Shown: positions 1 to 9,461 of the stretch, one piece after another | Layout of the letters: each line of letters begins with the position of its first letter | Numbering within the stretch: the first letter of the stretch is position 1 | Program-made: the position numbers and the translations under genes | Notes under the pieces: generated by a model | The model's database searches: none | What the model saw: only the letters and a program-made list of their open reading frames with translations | Told to the model about the DNA's origin: nothing | Origin: Planctomycetota bacterium | Lineage (GTDB): Bacteria > Planctomycetota > MHYJ01 > JACQXL01 > JACQZI01 | Direction of reading: 5' to 3' | Length of the DNA: 64,000 nucleotides | Assembly (NCBI GenBank): GCA_016207825.1 | Contig: JACQZI010000014.1 | Span: forward strand, 3,183-67,182

Positions 1-1
1 G

Positions 2-1093
2 ACTACCATTACTTACTTACAGGATACATGGGAACACACCAGTGGTGCGTCTCAAACCTGGACCAATAAGAATCCGGCAAATAAGCCAAGCGCGCGCGTT
101 GACCTTTGCATGGTTTATGATTCTGACCGCCAGAAAGTAGTTCTTTTAGGAGGAGAGGATGAAACTTATACCACAAAAAATGATACCTGGGAATGGAACG
201 GGACAAACTGGTCTCAACTTACACCTGCGACCAACCCTCCGACTCGGATGAGGCATAGTATGGCATATGATTCCGTTCGCAAAAGAATTGTATTATTTGG
301 AGGGGAAACGAGTCAGTCCGGCAGTAAACTTAATGATACTTGGGAATACTTTACCCCATATTTAGCGTCAGGTAATTATACATCAATTGCTATTCAACCA
401 AGTGAGGTTTCTTACTGGGGAATTTTGACATATACGATTGCTTCTTCCACGAATACTACCGTAACCATAGATGTTTTGAAATCATCTGATGACTCTCTTT
501 TAGCTGTTAATATCCAGCCGGGAACCGACCTTTCATCCGCTTATCCAGCCATATTTAACGGAATTACAGGAATCAAACTCAGGGCAAATTTTTCCACATC
601 AAATCCTTCTCAAACCCCGACCTTATACGAATGGGGAGTAACTTATTATAAGGGTCCCGTAGTCACTACCACAAACTGGGTTGATTTAGTTAACGGCAAT
701 GCCGTCAAGATGGGCCAATCTGTTGCCTATGTCAAGTTTGACATGAAAACTAACTCCGGCATAGCTAAATGGAAACGATTCAGGATTGATAAAGGAGTAA
801 AAACATATTCTAATATCGCTTGCCCGGATAATAAAATAGAAATTCAAGTCTGGATGGAAAATAATAACAATGGGTTATGGGATATAGGAGATGCATTTAT
901 CAGCAAAGGCATCTTCGGCAACGGCATCTGCTGGCTTAACATGAAACGATGGCAGGTAACAACCACATCCCGGACATATTATATTGTATATAAGTTATCA
1001 GGAGATATCGGCGGTGGGCAGCGGGCGGGAGTAAAGATAGTGGATTCAAGCTATTTAGAGTTTGAAGACGCAACTTGCATCGGAGTCCCATAG
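2..1093 (+). CDS. Kelch-repeat secreted protein, 5' end missing
   Basis: The reading frame is already open at the window edge, so the N-terminus lies outside. The visible part begins with kelch-type repeats: 'DTWEW' and 'LFGGE' motifs recur with about 60-residue spacing, as in galactose-oxidase/kelch propellers. A middle beta-rich segment follows, then a C-terminal domain of about 138 residues beginning at 'NWVDLVNGNAV' and ending 'EDATCIGVP'. The last domain is clearly homologous to the C-terminus of the glycine-rich protein at 1822-3696. A propeller plus a shared tail suggests an exported or surface protein, but export cannot be checked without the N-terminus. Function is unknown beyond likely protein or glycan binding. 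Confidence 0.8.
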   Translation, partial: TTITYLQDTWEHTSGASQTWTNKNPANKPSARVDLCMVYDSDRQKVVLLGGEDETYTTKNDTWEWNGTNWSQLTPATNPPTRMRHSMAYDSVRKRIVLFGGETSQSGSKLNDTWEYFTPYLASGNYTSIAIQPSEVSYWGILTYTIASSTNTTVTIDVLKSSDDSLLAVNIQPGTDLSSAYPAIFNGITGIKLRANFSTSNPSQTPTLYEWGVTYYKGPVVTTTNWVDLVNGNAVKMGQSVAYVKFDMKTNSGIAKWKRFRIDKGVKTYSNIACPDNKIEIQVWMENNNNGLWDIGDAFISKGIFGNGICWLNMKRWQVTTTSRTYYIVYKLSGDIGGGQRAGVKIVDSSYLEFEDATCIGVP

Positions 1094-1137
1094 ATGGGTA
1101 ACCCATCCCCACTCTGCATACCCCTTAATAAGGGGTA
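1093..1137. repeat. Two short perfect hairpins after the kelch gene
   Basis: GATGGG-TAA-CCCATC (1093-1107) overlaps the stop codon, and TACCCCTT-AAT-AAGGGGTA (1119-1137) follows. Neither is followed by a T run, so they are poor intrinsic terminators. They resemble the small GC-rich palindromes scattered between genes elsewhere in the window. Confidence 0.5.
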
Positions 1138-1227
1138 AATAAGGGGGGGGCAGCGAGGTAGATATAATTTAGGAGGATGTCCTTTTAACCCGAATAATGC
1201 AATATAAAATGAGAGGAGAAATGTTTT

Positions 1228-1638
1228 ATGCCAAAAAGAGCGGATTGGATACCAACCCATAGCGACGATTTCTTCAACAAACAAAGGGCTTATTTAGACT
1301 TGGTCATAGCCAATAAAGTCGTTTGGGGCATACTGGATACGGCCATTAATCCCCTGCTTGCTCTCCAGGCTAAGTACGAGCCGTTATACTGGAAGTTTCG
1401 GAATAAAAAGAGCCGGACCGGAGGCGACGTCGCGGCCCATCGCGATTGCCGCAACCGTTATCAAACTTCATGGCGCGCTTTCCACAATGAATGGGTCATC
1501 GCGAATCCCCGTGTTTCTAAGCAAGACTTGGTCATTCTGGTCGGCCCGGAACGTGACACCAAACCTAACCCGAATCCGGTTGATTATGAATATCCCGGTT
1601 GTGGTTTTAAGGGCAATCGGTGTGCCGCCGTAAGGTAA
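1228..1638 (+). CDS. Small hypothetical protein, probably C-terminally truncated
   Basis: A 136-residue protein preceded by a good ribosome site (GAGAGGAG, about 10 bases before the ATG). It opens with 'MPKRADWIP' and has an all-helical-looking body. The opening resembles small uncharacterised proteins of planctomycetes and related phyla, which normally carry a further beta domain after a Pro/Thr-rich linker (recollection, not a search). Here the chain stops shortly after 'KPNPNPVDY', so the second domain appears to be missing and is not visible in the other frames before 1734. It sits between two secreted-protein genes in the same orientation. Function unknown. Confidence 0.6.
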   Translation: MPKRADWIPTHSDDFFNKQRAYLDLVIANKVVWGILDTAINPLLALQAKYEPLYWKFRNKKSRTGGDVAAHRDCRNRYQTSWRAFHNEWVIANPRVSKQDLVILVGPERDTKPNPNPVDYEYPGCGFKGNRCAAVR

Positions 1639-1733
1639 TATCAGACTATCAAAGAAAGCCTGCCGGCTAAACCGGCTACGTTAGATAATAAAATGGCAAA
1701 ATATATTAAATTAAAGATTTCGAAAAAACGCTA

Positions 1734-1762
1734 TTGACAAACTTCGTTTTAGATGTTATATA
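1734..1762 (+). promoter_or_regulatory. Sigma70-type promoter of the glycine-rich protein gene
   Basis: TTGACA (1734-1739), a 17-base spacer and TATATA (1757-1762). The start codon lies 59 bases further on with its own AGAAGGG ribosome site at 1808-1814, so this transcript has a conventional leader. Confidence 0.6.
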
Positions 1763-1821
1763 ACATGCTTCCATTTTATCCCTATAAGTATCTGAAAATA
1801 AAAAAGTAGAAGGGATTTCTC

Positions 1822-3696
1822 ATGAAAAAGTGGCTATTAGTGATTTATTTCCCATGCCTTTTGATTATTTTGTTTTTTAGTTCTTCCTTCGTTTTTGCAA
1901 TAGACGTTGGTAACGGCGCGGATGGGCCGGGAACGGTTATAACAAGCAAAGATATCAATACCCAATCAATTTGCGGGCGTGGCTCGCCTGATGCTGTTAC
2001 CTGGCAGGTTGATGGAAATATCGCTTCCGGGCAAAACACTATATCATCAAGCATTGCCGTTCCTGCCGGGCTAGCTGTTAATGATGAAATTATCATTATT
2101 AACCTGAAAGGGACAGCCGGTGATTACAATAATGTCGGCTTATATGAGTTCAGGAGGATTTCCGTGAAAGGTGCTAATTCAATCACGGTTGATTCTAATT
2201 TAACCAATAATTATAATGGGACTACTCAAAAGGTAATGGTTCAACGCGTCCCTAATTACACGAATGTCACCGTCGATTCCGGCGGCTCACTTTCCATCAG
2301 CGCTTGGAATGGTGTTACTGGTGGAGTCCTGGCTTTCAGGGCTAATGGCACCGTGACGGTCGGTTCCGCGGCAACCAATGGTTATATCACGGTTAACGGC
2401 AAAGGATATCGCGGAGGTGCTGGCGCTGTTTATACGGCCAATTCTCAATCTGGCGAGAGTTATTTTGGGGGATTATATTCTTCAGGTGGCCCTTATAATG
2501 GAGTAGCCCCAGCGACACCAAATCCAGGCGGCGGCGGTGGCGGCGGTGGTGATAACATTAGTACGGGGTATGGTGGTAGTAGTGGCACCACTGGACCATC
2601 TGGGGGAGGAAGTGGAGGCGCTTATACAAATAATATACGTGCCTATAGTGGCGGTGGAGGAGGCGGTGGATATGGCTCAGTCGGAACAGGCGGATCCGGT
2701 CATAACAGCGGCTCTAATGCTACAGGTAATGTAGGTGGAGCAGGAGGTTCCGTTTCTACAAGTGAAGTTTATGCCTACTCAGGTGGCGGAGGAGGTGGTG
2801 GAACCTATGGTAACTCTAGCCAATTAAATATAAGGGCATATCTTGGAACAGGTGGTGGAGGCTCAGGGGGTGCTTCAAGTTGGGCAACCCTTATAGGTGT
2901 TTCTGGGGGTGGCGGAGGAGGTTTCCTATTTATTGGAGCAAATAGCATAACTATCTTTGCTAATTATGGTTATATTACGGCTAACGGGAATCAGGGAACA
3001 ACTGGAACATTTGGAGGTGGTGGTGCTCCTCAAGTTACTGCAACAGGTGGAGGCGGAGGAGGAGCCGGTGGTTCAATTGTCCTTATAGCTACTACAATTT
3101 CTAATGGCTGGGCAAACGGAATTACAGCAAATGGCGGGGCTGGTGGTACTTGTGCTGATCCTTCTTATTATATCGGTGGTGCAGGAGGTGGTGGGCGAAC
3201 TTTTGCAATGTATGAAACTTTAAATGGAAATTTGCCCTCGCCTAATTTTGCAAGATGGGGAAGGGTTGCTACGATAAACTGGGTGGATTTGGTCAACGGC
3301 AATACCGTAAGAGAGGGTCAATCAACAGCACACGTCAAATTTGATATGAAAACCGACTCCGGCACGGCAAACTGGAAAAAATTTCGTATTGATAAAGGGG
3401 TAAAATTATTCTCTGATATCGCATGCCCTGATTGCAAAATAGAAGTGCAAGTATGGTGTGAAAGCAGCGGCAATGGATTCTGGGATGCCAGCGATACTTA
3501 CATCAGCAAAGGCACCTTCAGCAACGGTACCTGCTGGCTAAACATGAATCGTTGGCAGGTTACAACAACACAACGAACGTATTATATCGTATATAAATTG
3601 GCAAAAGATATAGGCGGCGGCCTATGCGCTGGGGTTAAGGTTCTTGATTCTACCTATCTTGAATTTGAGGACGCAAATTGCATGGGAGTGCCGTAG
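1822..3696 (+). CDS. Secreted glycine-rich protein with shared C-terminal domain
   Basis: 624 residues. A signal peptide is evident (Met-Lys-Lys, then a hydrophobic stretch to about residue 26 ending 'VFA'). Residues 30-210 are beta-rich. Residues 215-460 are extremely glycine-rich, with repeated 'GGGGGGG' blocks separated by Ser/Asn/Tyr-containing stretches. Residues 485-624 form the same tail as the kelch protein upstream, ending 'FEDANCMGVP'. The Gly-rich part resembles low-complexity cell-surface or structural proteins. The tail is probably an assembly, adhesion or sorting module, because it is attached to unrelated N-termini in neighbouring genes. Own promoter and ribosome site. Molecular function unknown. 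Confidence 0.8.
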   Translation: MKKWLLVIYFPCLLIILFFSSSFVFAIDVGNGADGPGTVITSKDINTQSICGRGSPDAVTWQVDGNIASGQNTISSSIAVPAGLAVNDEIIIINLKGTAGDYNNVGLYEFRRISVKGANSITVDSNLTNNYNGTTQKVMVQRVPNYTNVTVDSGGSLSISAWNGVTGGVLAFRANGTVTVGSAATNGYITVNGKGYRGGAGAVYTANSQSGESYFGGLYSSGGPYNGVAPATPNPGGGGGGGGDNISTGYGGSSGTTGPSGGGSGGAYTNNIRAYSGGGGGGGYGSVGTGGSGHNSGSNATGNVGGAGGSVSTSEVYAYSGGGGGGGTYGNSSQLNIRAYLGTGGGGSGGASSWATLIGVSGGGGGGFLFIGANSITIFANYGYITANGNQGTTGTFGGGGAPQVTATGGGGGGAGGSIVLIATTISNGWANGITANGGAGGTCADPSYYIGGAGGGGRTFAMYETLNGNLPSPNFARWGRVATINWVDLVNGNTVREGQSTAHVKFDMKTDSGTANWKKFRIDKGVKLFSDIACPDCKIEVQVWCESSGNGFWDASDTYISKGTFSNGTCWLNMNRWQVTTTQRTYYIVYKLAKDIGGGLCAGVKVLDSTYLEFEDANCMGVP

Positions 3697-3963
3697 TAAT
3701 GAAACGCCTCATGTATTGGCTCAAGCAAAAAAGAATACGGTTGATTATATTCACTATGAATCGCGTTATATTGGTTTTAAACCCCGAAAATCCTTAAAGA
3801 TTATTACTCTCACTCCAAAGTTCATAGCATAGCCCTTTACTTTCCGTAAAGAAACTTCACTCTCCACTACCGCCTGAAATATAATTACTACCGAACATGC
3901 AGTCTGCCCATGAAACACCTAATTTATTTTCTTACATTCCTTCCAGTTTAATACACCTTTTTA
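3697..3963. other. Intergenic stretch without a convincing gene
   Basis: Between the glycine-rich protein and the sigma factor promoter I see no open frame with a ribosome site and no clear terminator. A short frame continuing from inside the upstream gene (to 3832) is a shadow. Confidence 0.5.
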
Positions 3964-3992
3964 TTGACTGTCAAATATCAAGTTAGTATTTT
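3964..3992 (+). promoter_or_regulatory. Possible sigma70 promoter of the ECF sigma gene
   Basis: TTGACT (3964-3969), 17 bases, TATTTT (3987-3992), 57 bases before the GTG start of the sigma factor. I could not define an ECF-type autoregulatory promoter. Confidence 0.4.
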
Positions 3993-4049
3993 CATCTTTG
4001 CGGGAATAATTTCCACAGTTCGGTTGTTTATATATAGTGAGATGCGGTT

Positions 4050-4571
4050 GTGCAACAAATAAATTTTGACGAAGCCCTTACTCATTTAGAAAGTATTTAC
4101 CGTATGGCTTTTTACCTGACTTATAACCAGACAGAAGCCGAAGATCTCGCCCAGGAAACTTACCTTAAGGCTTATAGCAACTGGGATAAATACGAGCCCG
4201 GGACTAATTGCCGGGCGTGGCTTGCCGCCATACTGCGTAATACTCATATTAACCGCGTGAAAAAGGAAGCCCACGAACCAATAACTATCCCGGCAGAGAA
4301 ACTGGAATCCATGCCCGTAGAGCTGAAAGAATCGCCGACCGACCTTAAAAAAATTATTAACGAACTGGTCAGTGATGAAATAAAAAAAGCTATCCAAAAA
4401 CTGCCCGAGGAATACATCCAAACCCTGACCCTGGCATGGCTGAGCGAACTTTCTTATGAGGAAATAGCCAAAGTGATGGAGTGCCCCATCGGAACGGTGA
4501 TGTCACGCCTTGCACGTGCGCGCTTGTTCCTCAGGAAAAATCTGGAAGAATATTGCAATAAGAAACAATAA
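4050..4571 (+). CDS. RNA polymerase sigma factor, ECF family
   Basis: 173 residues, the usual ECF length. Region 2 contains 'YNQTEAEDLAQETYLKAY' (about 24-42) and 'NCRAWLAAILRNTHIN' (about 55-70). Region 4 carries 'LPEEYIQTLTLAWLSELSY' followed by the helix-turn-helix 'EIAKVMECPIGTVMSRLAR'. The start is GTG; no strong Shine-Dalgarno site is visible. The next gene encodes a membrane protein with an anti-sigma zinc-finger N-terminus, so the pair is very probably a sigma/anti-sigma module sensing an envelope signal. The target regulon is not visible here. Confidence 0.92.
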   Translation: MQQINFDEALTHLESIYRMAFYLTYNQTEAEDLAQETYLKAYSNWDKYEPGTNCRAWLAAILRNTHINRVKKEAHEPITIPAEKLESMPVELKESPTDLKKIINELVSDEIKKAIQKLPEEYIQTLTLAWLSELSYEEIAKVMECPIGTVMSRLARARLFLRKNLEEYCNKKQ

Positions 4572-4640
4572 ATCCTGGTAAATTGATTAAGCTGATAAAA
4601 CGGAGCGGGCTTGAATCCGCTTACCATATGAGGTAAAATT

Positions 4641-7600
4641 ATGAATTGCGAAGAAATCACCAAACACATCTTCGATTTTCTCAGCAAATCGCTCCCGGCG
4701 CTGGAGGAAGCTGAATTCAAAACTCATATCCAAACCTGTCTGAAATGCGCGGAAAGAGTAATTGCGGAAAAGGAACTGGAAGAATCCATTAAAGAAAAAA
4801 TTACCGCCGACATCACTCTCCCATCTCGTCTTAAAGAACAAATCGTTGAAAAGATAAGCTCCGGATCATCCTTAAAAATCATCCGTAAAGACGGTAAGGA
4901 GGAAGCAATTAAGATAAAAGAGGATATCATCACTTTCGGGAGGAAATCAAAATGCACGGTCTGCCTGCAGGAAGACAGCAAGATTTCGCGCAATCATTGC
5001 CGGATTGAGCGTAAAGGGAATACATTCGAAATAACCGATCTCGATAGCAGGAACGGCATGTATATCAACGGGGAAAAAACAATCCACAAAACCCTTTCAC
5101 CCGGTGATGAAATTAAAATAGGCGACACCATAGTTATCTTTACCCCTCCTGTAACTGTCCCTGAAACAAACGCCGGGCAAAAACCGGCCGAATCAGCGCC
5201 TGCTGTCATGACGACTGCGAAAGTTGAACCCTCGCAACCTGCACCGGTTGGACCGGCAATATCGCCGGAACATGAAATCCACCATAAACATAAAAAACAC
5301 CGGGTAATTAATCCACGTGAGGAATCATTAACGCCTTACCTGGCTGCCGCAGCCGGCATATTAATAGCCATCGGAATCATTGCATTCATAAACTCCGGTG
5401 GTGGCGGTAAAGCCTATAATACCGGAACTCCCAATGAAAGAAAATCATCCCCTTCCGCCAAAACAGATGCACAGATAACGGAAACGCAATCCAGACTGGA
5501 CAAGGCATATTACGAAGTAAACAACCTAGCCAAAGATTACCTTTATAAAGAGGCTTTAAGTAAAGCTGAAGGATTTTTACAGGAGTACGGACGAGAGCTA
5601 ACCGATTCGCAAAAGGAATATTTAAAGATAAAAATAGAGTATCTGGAACAGTGCCTGGCAAGGGAAAAGGAAACGAAAGAATCATTGGAAATGCTGGAAA
5701 AGGAAATCGTTTGGGTAACCGATCCTGCATTAATCAAGGGAAAATATGAGGAGCTTTCCAGAATCGCCTGGAGCACGGTTTTTACCGCCCGGATAAACGC
5801 CAAAATCGCCGAGCTCAACCAAACCATCCTGGAAAAAGAGGAATCGGAAAAATCCTTTGCGGGCTTTAAATCCGATATCACCGAAGATCTTGCCAAAGGA
5901 AATTATTCCGATGCGGTTAAACGCTGTGAGTTTTTCAAGACCCTGAACGACAACGATTATGCCGAAACACTGATAAAACAGGAAATGGAAACCATCAACG
6001 CCGAGGCTAAAAAAGGCTTTGAGCCGGTCGCCCTGGAAGGCAACGAAATTCTGGCAAGAAACGACCTGGAAAAAGCCAGGGGGTTTTACCAGAACCAGGC
6101 AGCCCGTTTCCGCGGAACTAATTACGCCGGGCAGCTGGAAGCACGACTCGAAGAGATTAACAAACTGATTGCCAAAGAAGATAACCAAAAATCACTGGCA
6201 AGAAAATCGTCCTTAAAATTGCTGGATGAGGGAGACATTCTGGCAAAGAAATATGATTATAAAAATGCCTCCGCCAAATATTCCGAAGCGCTCAAAACTA
6301 TAGCCACAGAATACCCCTCATTAAAAGAGCGGGCTTCAACGATGCATGACTGCCTTAAAAAAGAAAGCGCCCTTTTTGAAAGCTTAATCCAGAAGATAAA
6401 AGATAAAACGGTCTCCTTACCCAGGCTTTCCGGCAACGGAACCGTCATCCAAGCAAATCACGAAGGATTTTCCCTTTCGAACAACTCCACAATTAAATGG
6501 GCTTCAATCAACCCGACTGAAATGTATTCCTTATTCAAGAAAACAGGCTTGGTTTCAGCCGACCCTGAACCAATAGCAATATTCTGCCTGGAAAATAAAT
6601 TGCTGAACGAGGCATTTGACGCTTTTAATAGCATCGTAAAAAGGGATAAGGCGTTGAAGCCCAACTTGGAAGAACTGCTGGAGTTATATACCGGGAAAAA
6701 AACGCCCGAAGGCGGCTACCTGATTTACAAAAATAAGTGGCTGACCCCGGCAGAGAAAAACGATATGGTTGCACAGGAAACCTTAACTGCCCTGGCTTCA
6801 TCCCTTAAATCCACCCGGACCGCGGCTGACATGGGAAAAATATGCCTGGATATTACGAAATTAATAGAGGCCAACCCCTCCCAGAAAACCGAACTTAACA
6901 GGATTATCCTTAAAGACTTGCAGGAAACCTACAACGCCCTCAAGAAAACGACCGAAAAAAGTTTCGGTAAACTCGACATAGAAAAACTGAGGAAAATAAA
7001 AGGTGAGCTTAACCAAAAAAGGCAGGAAGCGCTAAAGGAAATCAGGGAAGGACCGACTGATCCTCCGGCATCTCACCCTAAAACGTCCCAGAAAATGAAT
7101 GAGAAAGTCGAAGCGGTCCGCGCGATATGGGAAAAGCCGACAGACCGGGTAATCCAACTGGATAAATCGCTTACTGGTACGGTAGATAAGCTGAAAATCC
7201 TGGCAAACGAGATAAAAAAATACTCTCCGCCTTCCGTTGAAAATATGGAAGAGCTTGATATTTTATCCGCCCTGACATTAAACTCCAAAGTGGATATTAA
7301 AAATTTCCCCTTAAATGCCGTTGAAGCCAAACTTATCCAATACAACAAAAAGGTAATGGAAGAAAACGAGAAAAACATGGAAGCGACCACCCCTGAAACA
7401 GAAACAGTCAGACTGATAAATGAATACCGCATCATGATGGGATTGCAGGCGCTTAAAATCCATGATCTATTAACAAAAGCCGCCCGCAAGCACAGTAACC
7501 ACATGCAAAGCGTCAGGCAGCTTGCACACGAGGGAATCGGCGACGGAACCCCGGCAAGCCGTACAAAGACGGAAGGATTTAACGGCAGCGGGGTAGGCGA

Positions 7601-7751
7601 AAATTGCTATATGAGCACATCAGCCAGCCCGAAGGAAAGCGTTGACGGCTGGTACTGGAGCCATGGGCATCACATTAATATGATAGGCAACTGGATATTT
7701 ATCGGTCCAGGCTGCGCATCGAATTATTACACCACTAATTTCGGCAGATAA
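4641..7751 (+). CDS. Anti-sigma zinc finger-FHA-TM-CAP domain fusion protein
   Basis: 1036 residues. Order: zf-HC2 anti-sigma motif (Cys3, His29, Cys33, Cys36); FHA domain about 78-168 with Gly100-Arg101, Ser116, His119 and Asn138-Gly139; a Pro/Ala-rich linker; one transmembrane helix about 231-252; a long Lys/Glu-rich helical or coiled-coil region about 270-900; and a C-terminal CAP/SCP-like domain about 915-1036 ('TVRLINEYRIMMG', 'AARKHSNHM', 'GVGENCYMS', 'DGWYWSHGHHINMI'). FHA domains bind phosphothreonine, and ZAS zinc fingers hold ECF sigma factors. The layout predicts a cytoplasmic sigma-binding and phospho-reading face with an extracytoplasmic CAP sensor. It lies 69 bases after the sigma gene with a GAGGT ribosome site. 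The complete fusion is unusual. Confidence 0.85.
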   Translation: MNCEEITKHIFDFLSKSLPALEEAEFKTHIQTCLKCAERVIAEKELEESIKEKITADITLPSRLKEQIVEKISSGSSLKIIRKDGKEEAIKIKEDIITFGRKSKCTVCLQEDSKISRNHCRIERKGNTFEITDLDSRNGMYINGEKTIHKTLSPGDEIKIGDTIVIFTPPVTVPETNAGQKPAESAPAVMTTAKVEPSQPAPVGPAISPEHEIHHKHKKHRVINPREESLTPYLAAAAGILIAIGIIAFINSGGGGKAYNTGTPNERKSSPSAKTDAQITETQSRLDKAYYEVNNLAKDYLYKEALSKAEGFLQEYGRELTDSQKEYLKIKIEYLEQCLAREKETKESLEMLEKEIVWVTDPALIKGKYEELSRIAWSTVFTARINAKIAELNQTILEKEESEKSFAGFKSDITEDLAKGNYSDAVKRCEFFKTLNDNDYAETLIKQEMETINAEAKKGFEPVALEGNEILARNDLEKARGFYQNQAARFRGTNYAGQLEARLEEINKLIAKEDNQKSLARKSSLKLLDEGDILAKKYDYKNASAKYSEALKTIATEYPSLKERASTMHDCLKKESALFESLIQKIKDKTVSLPRLSGNGTVIQANHEGFSLSNNSTIKWASINPTEMYSLFKKTGLVSADPEPIAIFCLENKLLNEAFDAFNSIVKRDKALKPNLEELLELYTGKKTPEGGYLIYKNKWLTPAEKNDMVAQETLTALASSLKSTRTAADMGKICLDITKLIEANPSQKTELNRIILKDLQETYNALKKTTEKSFGKLDIEKLRKIKGELNQKRQEALKEIREGPTDPPASHPKTSQKMNEKVEAVRAIWEKPTDRVIQLDKSLTGTVDKLKILANEIKKYSPPSVENMEELDILSALTLNSKVDIKNFPLNAVEAKLIQYNKKVMEENEKNMEATTPETETVRLINEYRIMMGLQALKIHDLLTKAARKHSNHMQSVRQLAHEGIGDGTPASRTKTEGFNGSGVGENCYMSTSASPKESVDGWYWSHGHHINMIGNWIFIGPGCASNYYTTNFGR

Positions 7752-7827
7752 TCGCACTTAAGCATACCTTATCCCCAATCTCTCATATGATACGCGGGAA
7801 ATATCCCAAAAAAGCCCGGTATTTTTC

Positions 7828-7856
7828 TTGATAGGAACAGTTTTTTTCTCTATAGT
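7828..7856 (+). promoter_or_regulatory. Sigma70-type promoter of the MHS transporter
   Basis: TTGATA (7828-7833), 17 bases, TATAGT (7851-7856), followed by a leader of roughly 55 bases to the ATG at 7919. Confidence 0.55.
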
Positions 7857-7918
7857 AACTGTTTGAAAATAATAAAGACAGGGCCTATCAGAGTTGCCTC
7901 TTGAGAGAGCCTTTCCAA

Positions 7919-9337
7919 ATGAATAATGAACCTGACGAGCTTCAAGAAAATCCAGGCGGCGAAACGGATAATCCCAGCTATCTATCTTATGCCATGCGGG
8001 CCCGCCTGAAAATCAGAGACCGCTATCGAGAGGTAAAATCTTATTATTCAAGGAAAAATGTTATTGCCGGGGTAATCGGAAACGTCCTGGAGTGGTATGA
8101 CTTTGCCGTTTTTGGATATTTTGCCCCGATTATCGGAGCTCATTTTTTTCCGTCAAATAATCGGTTAACTTCGCTATTAAGCGCGTTCGGCGTTTTTGCC
8201 ATAGGCTACTTCGCCAGGCCCATCGGCGGCATAATCTTCGGCCGCATGGGCGATAAAGCCGGCCGTAAAGTCGCTCTCCAGATTTCCGTGATGCTGATGG
8301 CAATCCCGACGTTCCTGATAAGCGTCCTGCCGACTTATGCCCAAATCGGCATGCTCGCTCCGATTTTACTCATAATATTGCGCCTATTGCAGGGAATATC
8401 TGTTGGCGGAGAGTTTATCGGCTCAATATGTTTTACCACCGAGACCGCCCCCGCAAATGAACGCGGTTTTTGGGGAAGCTGGACGCAAGGCAGCCTTATC
8501 GGAGGAATCCTATTAGGGTCTCTGGTCGCAGCAATAATCCAGGCAGTTATGCCGCCAGAGTCATTAGCCAGTTGGGGCTGGAGATTGCCGTTTTTAGCCG
8601 GCTTGGGAATAGGAATATTCGGCTTATGGATGAGGACCGGATTATCCGAATCTTCAGATTTTACCAATACAAAAGAAACCACTGATGCCAGCCGAAATCC
8701 TATTATGGACGCTATCAGGGAATTTCCATTGCGTATTTTTCATATTGCTATGTTGGTAATACTCTCCGGCGGCGGTTTTTATTTATTGTTTGTCTGGTGG
8801 CCGACTTTTTTGGAGGATGAGATGTCCCCGCCGATTAATTATGCCTTTGCGACTAATGTCATTTCCATGCTTATATTAATGCTCATGCTTCCCGTAACCG
8901 GATGGCTTTCCGATAAATGCGGGCGTAAAGCATTGCTCATACTCGGCTCACTCAGCATGATTATTGCCGCTTATCCGCTTTTTATGCTGATAAAACAACC
9001 GACCTTTGGTTCGGTCTTAGCTGCTCAATTAACATTCGCCGTATTGCTCAGCCTTTTTATGGGTCCGGTATCGACGACATTAGCGGAAATGTTTCCTTCC
9101 CGGGTGCGTTATAGCGGCATTGCCTTAGGCTACAATATATCTTTATCTTTGTTTGGAGGAACGGCACCGCTTATTGCCACCTGGCTCGTATTCCATTTTA
9201 ATGATATGACTGTCGCCGCTTATTACCTGATGGTGATGGCGTTTATCAGCCTAATGGCCGCATTAACCCTGAATAAAGGAAACAGCTCTGAAATGGACAA
9301 AACCATTGCGGATAAAGAAGAAATAACCTTTAAATAA
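7919..9337 (+). CDS. MFS transporter, metabolite:H+ symporter (ProP-like) family
   Basis: About 472 residues from the ATG at 7919; an in-frame TTG at 7901 is an alternative start. Twelve hydrophobic segments are apparent. Family marks are 'GNVLEWYDFAVFGYFAP' in the first helix, the motif-A loop 'GRMGDKAGRKVAL', 'RLLQGISVGGEFIGS' in helix 5 and a repeat of the loop as 'GWLSDKCGRKALL' in the second half. This is the MHS branch of MFS, which imports osmolytes or carboxylates with protons (proline/betaine, citrate, ketoglutarate). The substrate cannot be told from sequence. It stands alone with its own promoter; the hydrophilic N-terminal extension of about 45 residues is somewhat long for the family. 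Confidence 0.88.
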   Translation: MNNEPDELQENPGGETDNPSYLSYAMRARLKIRDRYREVKSYYSRKNVIAGVIGNVLEWYDFAVFGYFAPIIGAHFFPSNNRLTSLLSAFGVFAIGYFARPIGGIIFGRMGDKAGRKVALQISVMLMAIPTFLISVLPTYAQIGMLAPILLIILRLLQGISVGGEFIGSICFTTETAPANERGFWGSWTQGSLIGGILLGSLVAAIIQAVMPPESLASWGWRLPFLAGLGIGIFGLWMRTGLSESSDFTNTKETTDASRNPIMDAIREFPLRIFHIAMLVILSGGGFYLLFVWWPTFLEDEMSPPINYAFATNVISMLILMLMLPVTGWLSDKCGRKALLILGSLSMIIAAYPLFMLIKQPTFGSVLAAQLTFAVLLSLFMGPVSTTLAEMFPSRVRYSGIALGYNISLSLFGGTAPLIATWLVFHFNDMTVAAYYLMVMAFISLMAALTLNKGNSSEMDKTIADKEEITFK

Positions 9338-9394
9338 TACTTTATGCCCCAACCCGCATATTAATCCGTATCCAGAGCGCATTATCGGTTTATA

Positions 9395-9422
9395 TTGACG
9401 GAGCGCCTTTTATTATTATAAT
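9395..9422 (+). promoter_or_regulatory. Sigma70-type promoter of ileS
   Basis: TTGACG (9395-9400), 16 bases, TATAAT (9417-9422), about 39 bases before the ileS ATG. No T-box-like leader fits in the remaining space. Confidence 0.55.
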
Positions 9423-9461
9423 ATGTTAATTTTACTAATCCTACTCTAAATAAATATCCTT

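Noticed and set aside
3644-3832. 62-codon frame after the glycine-rich gene
   Set aside because: It starts inside the previous gene and has no ribosome site or domain.
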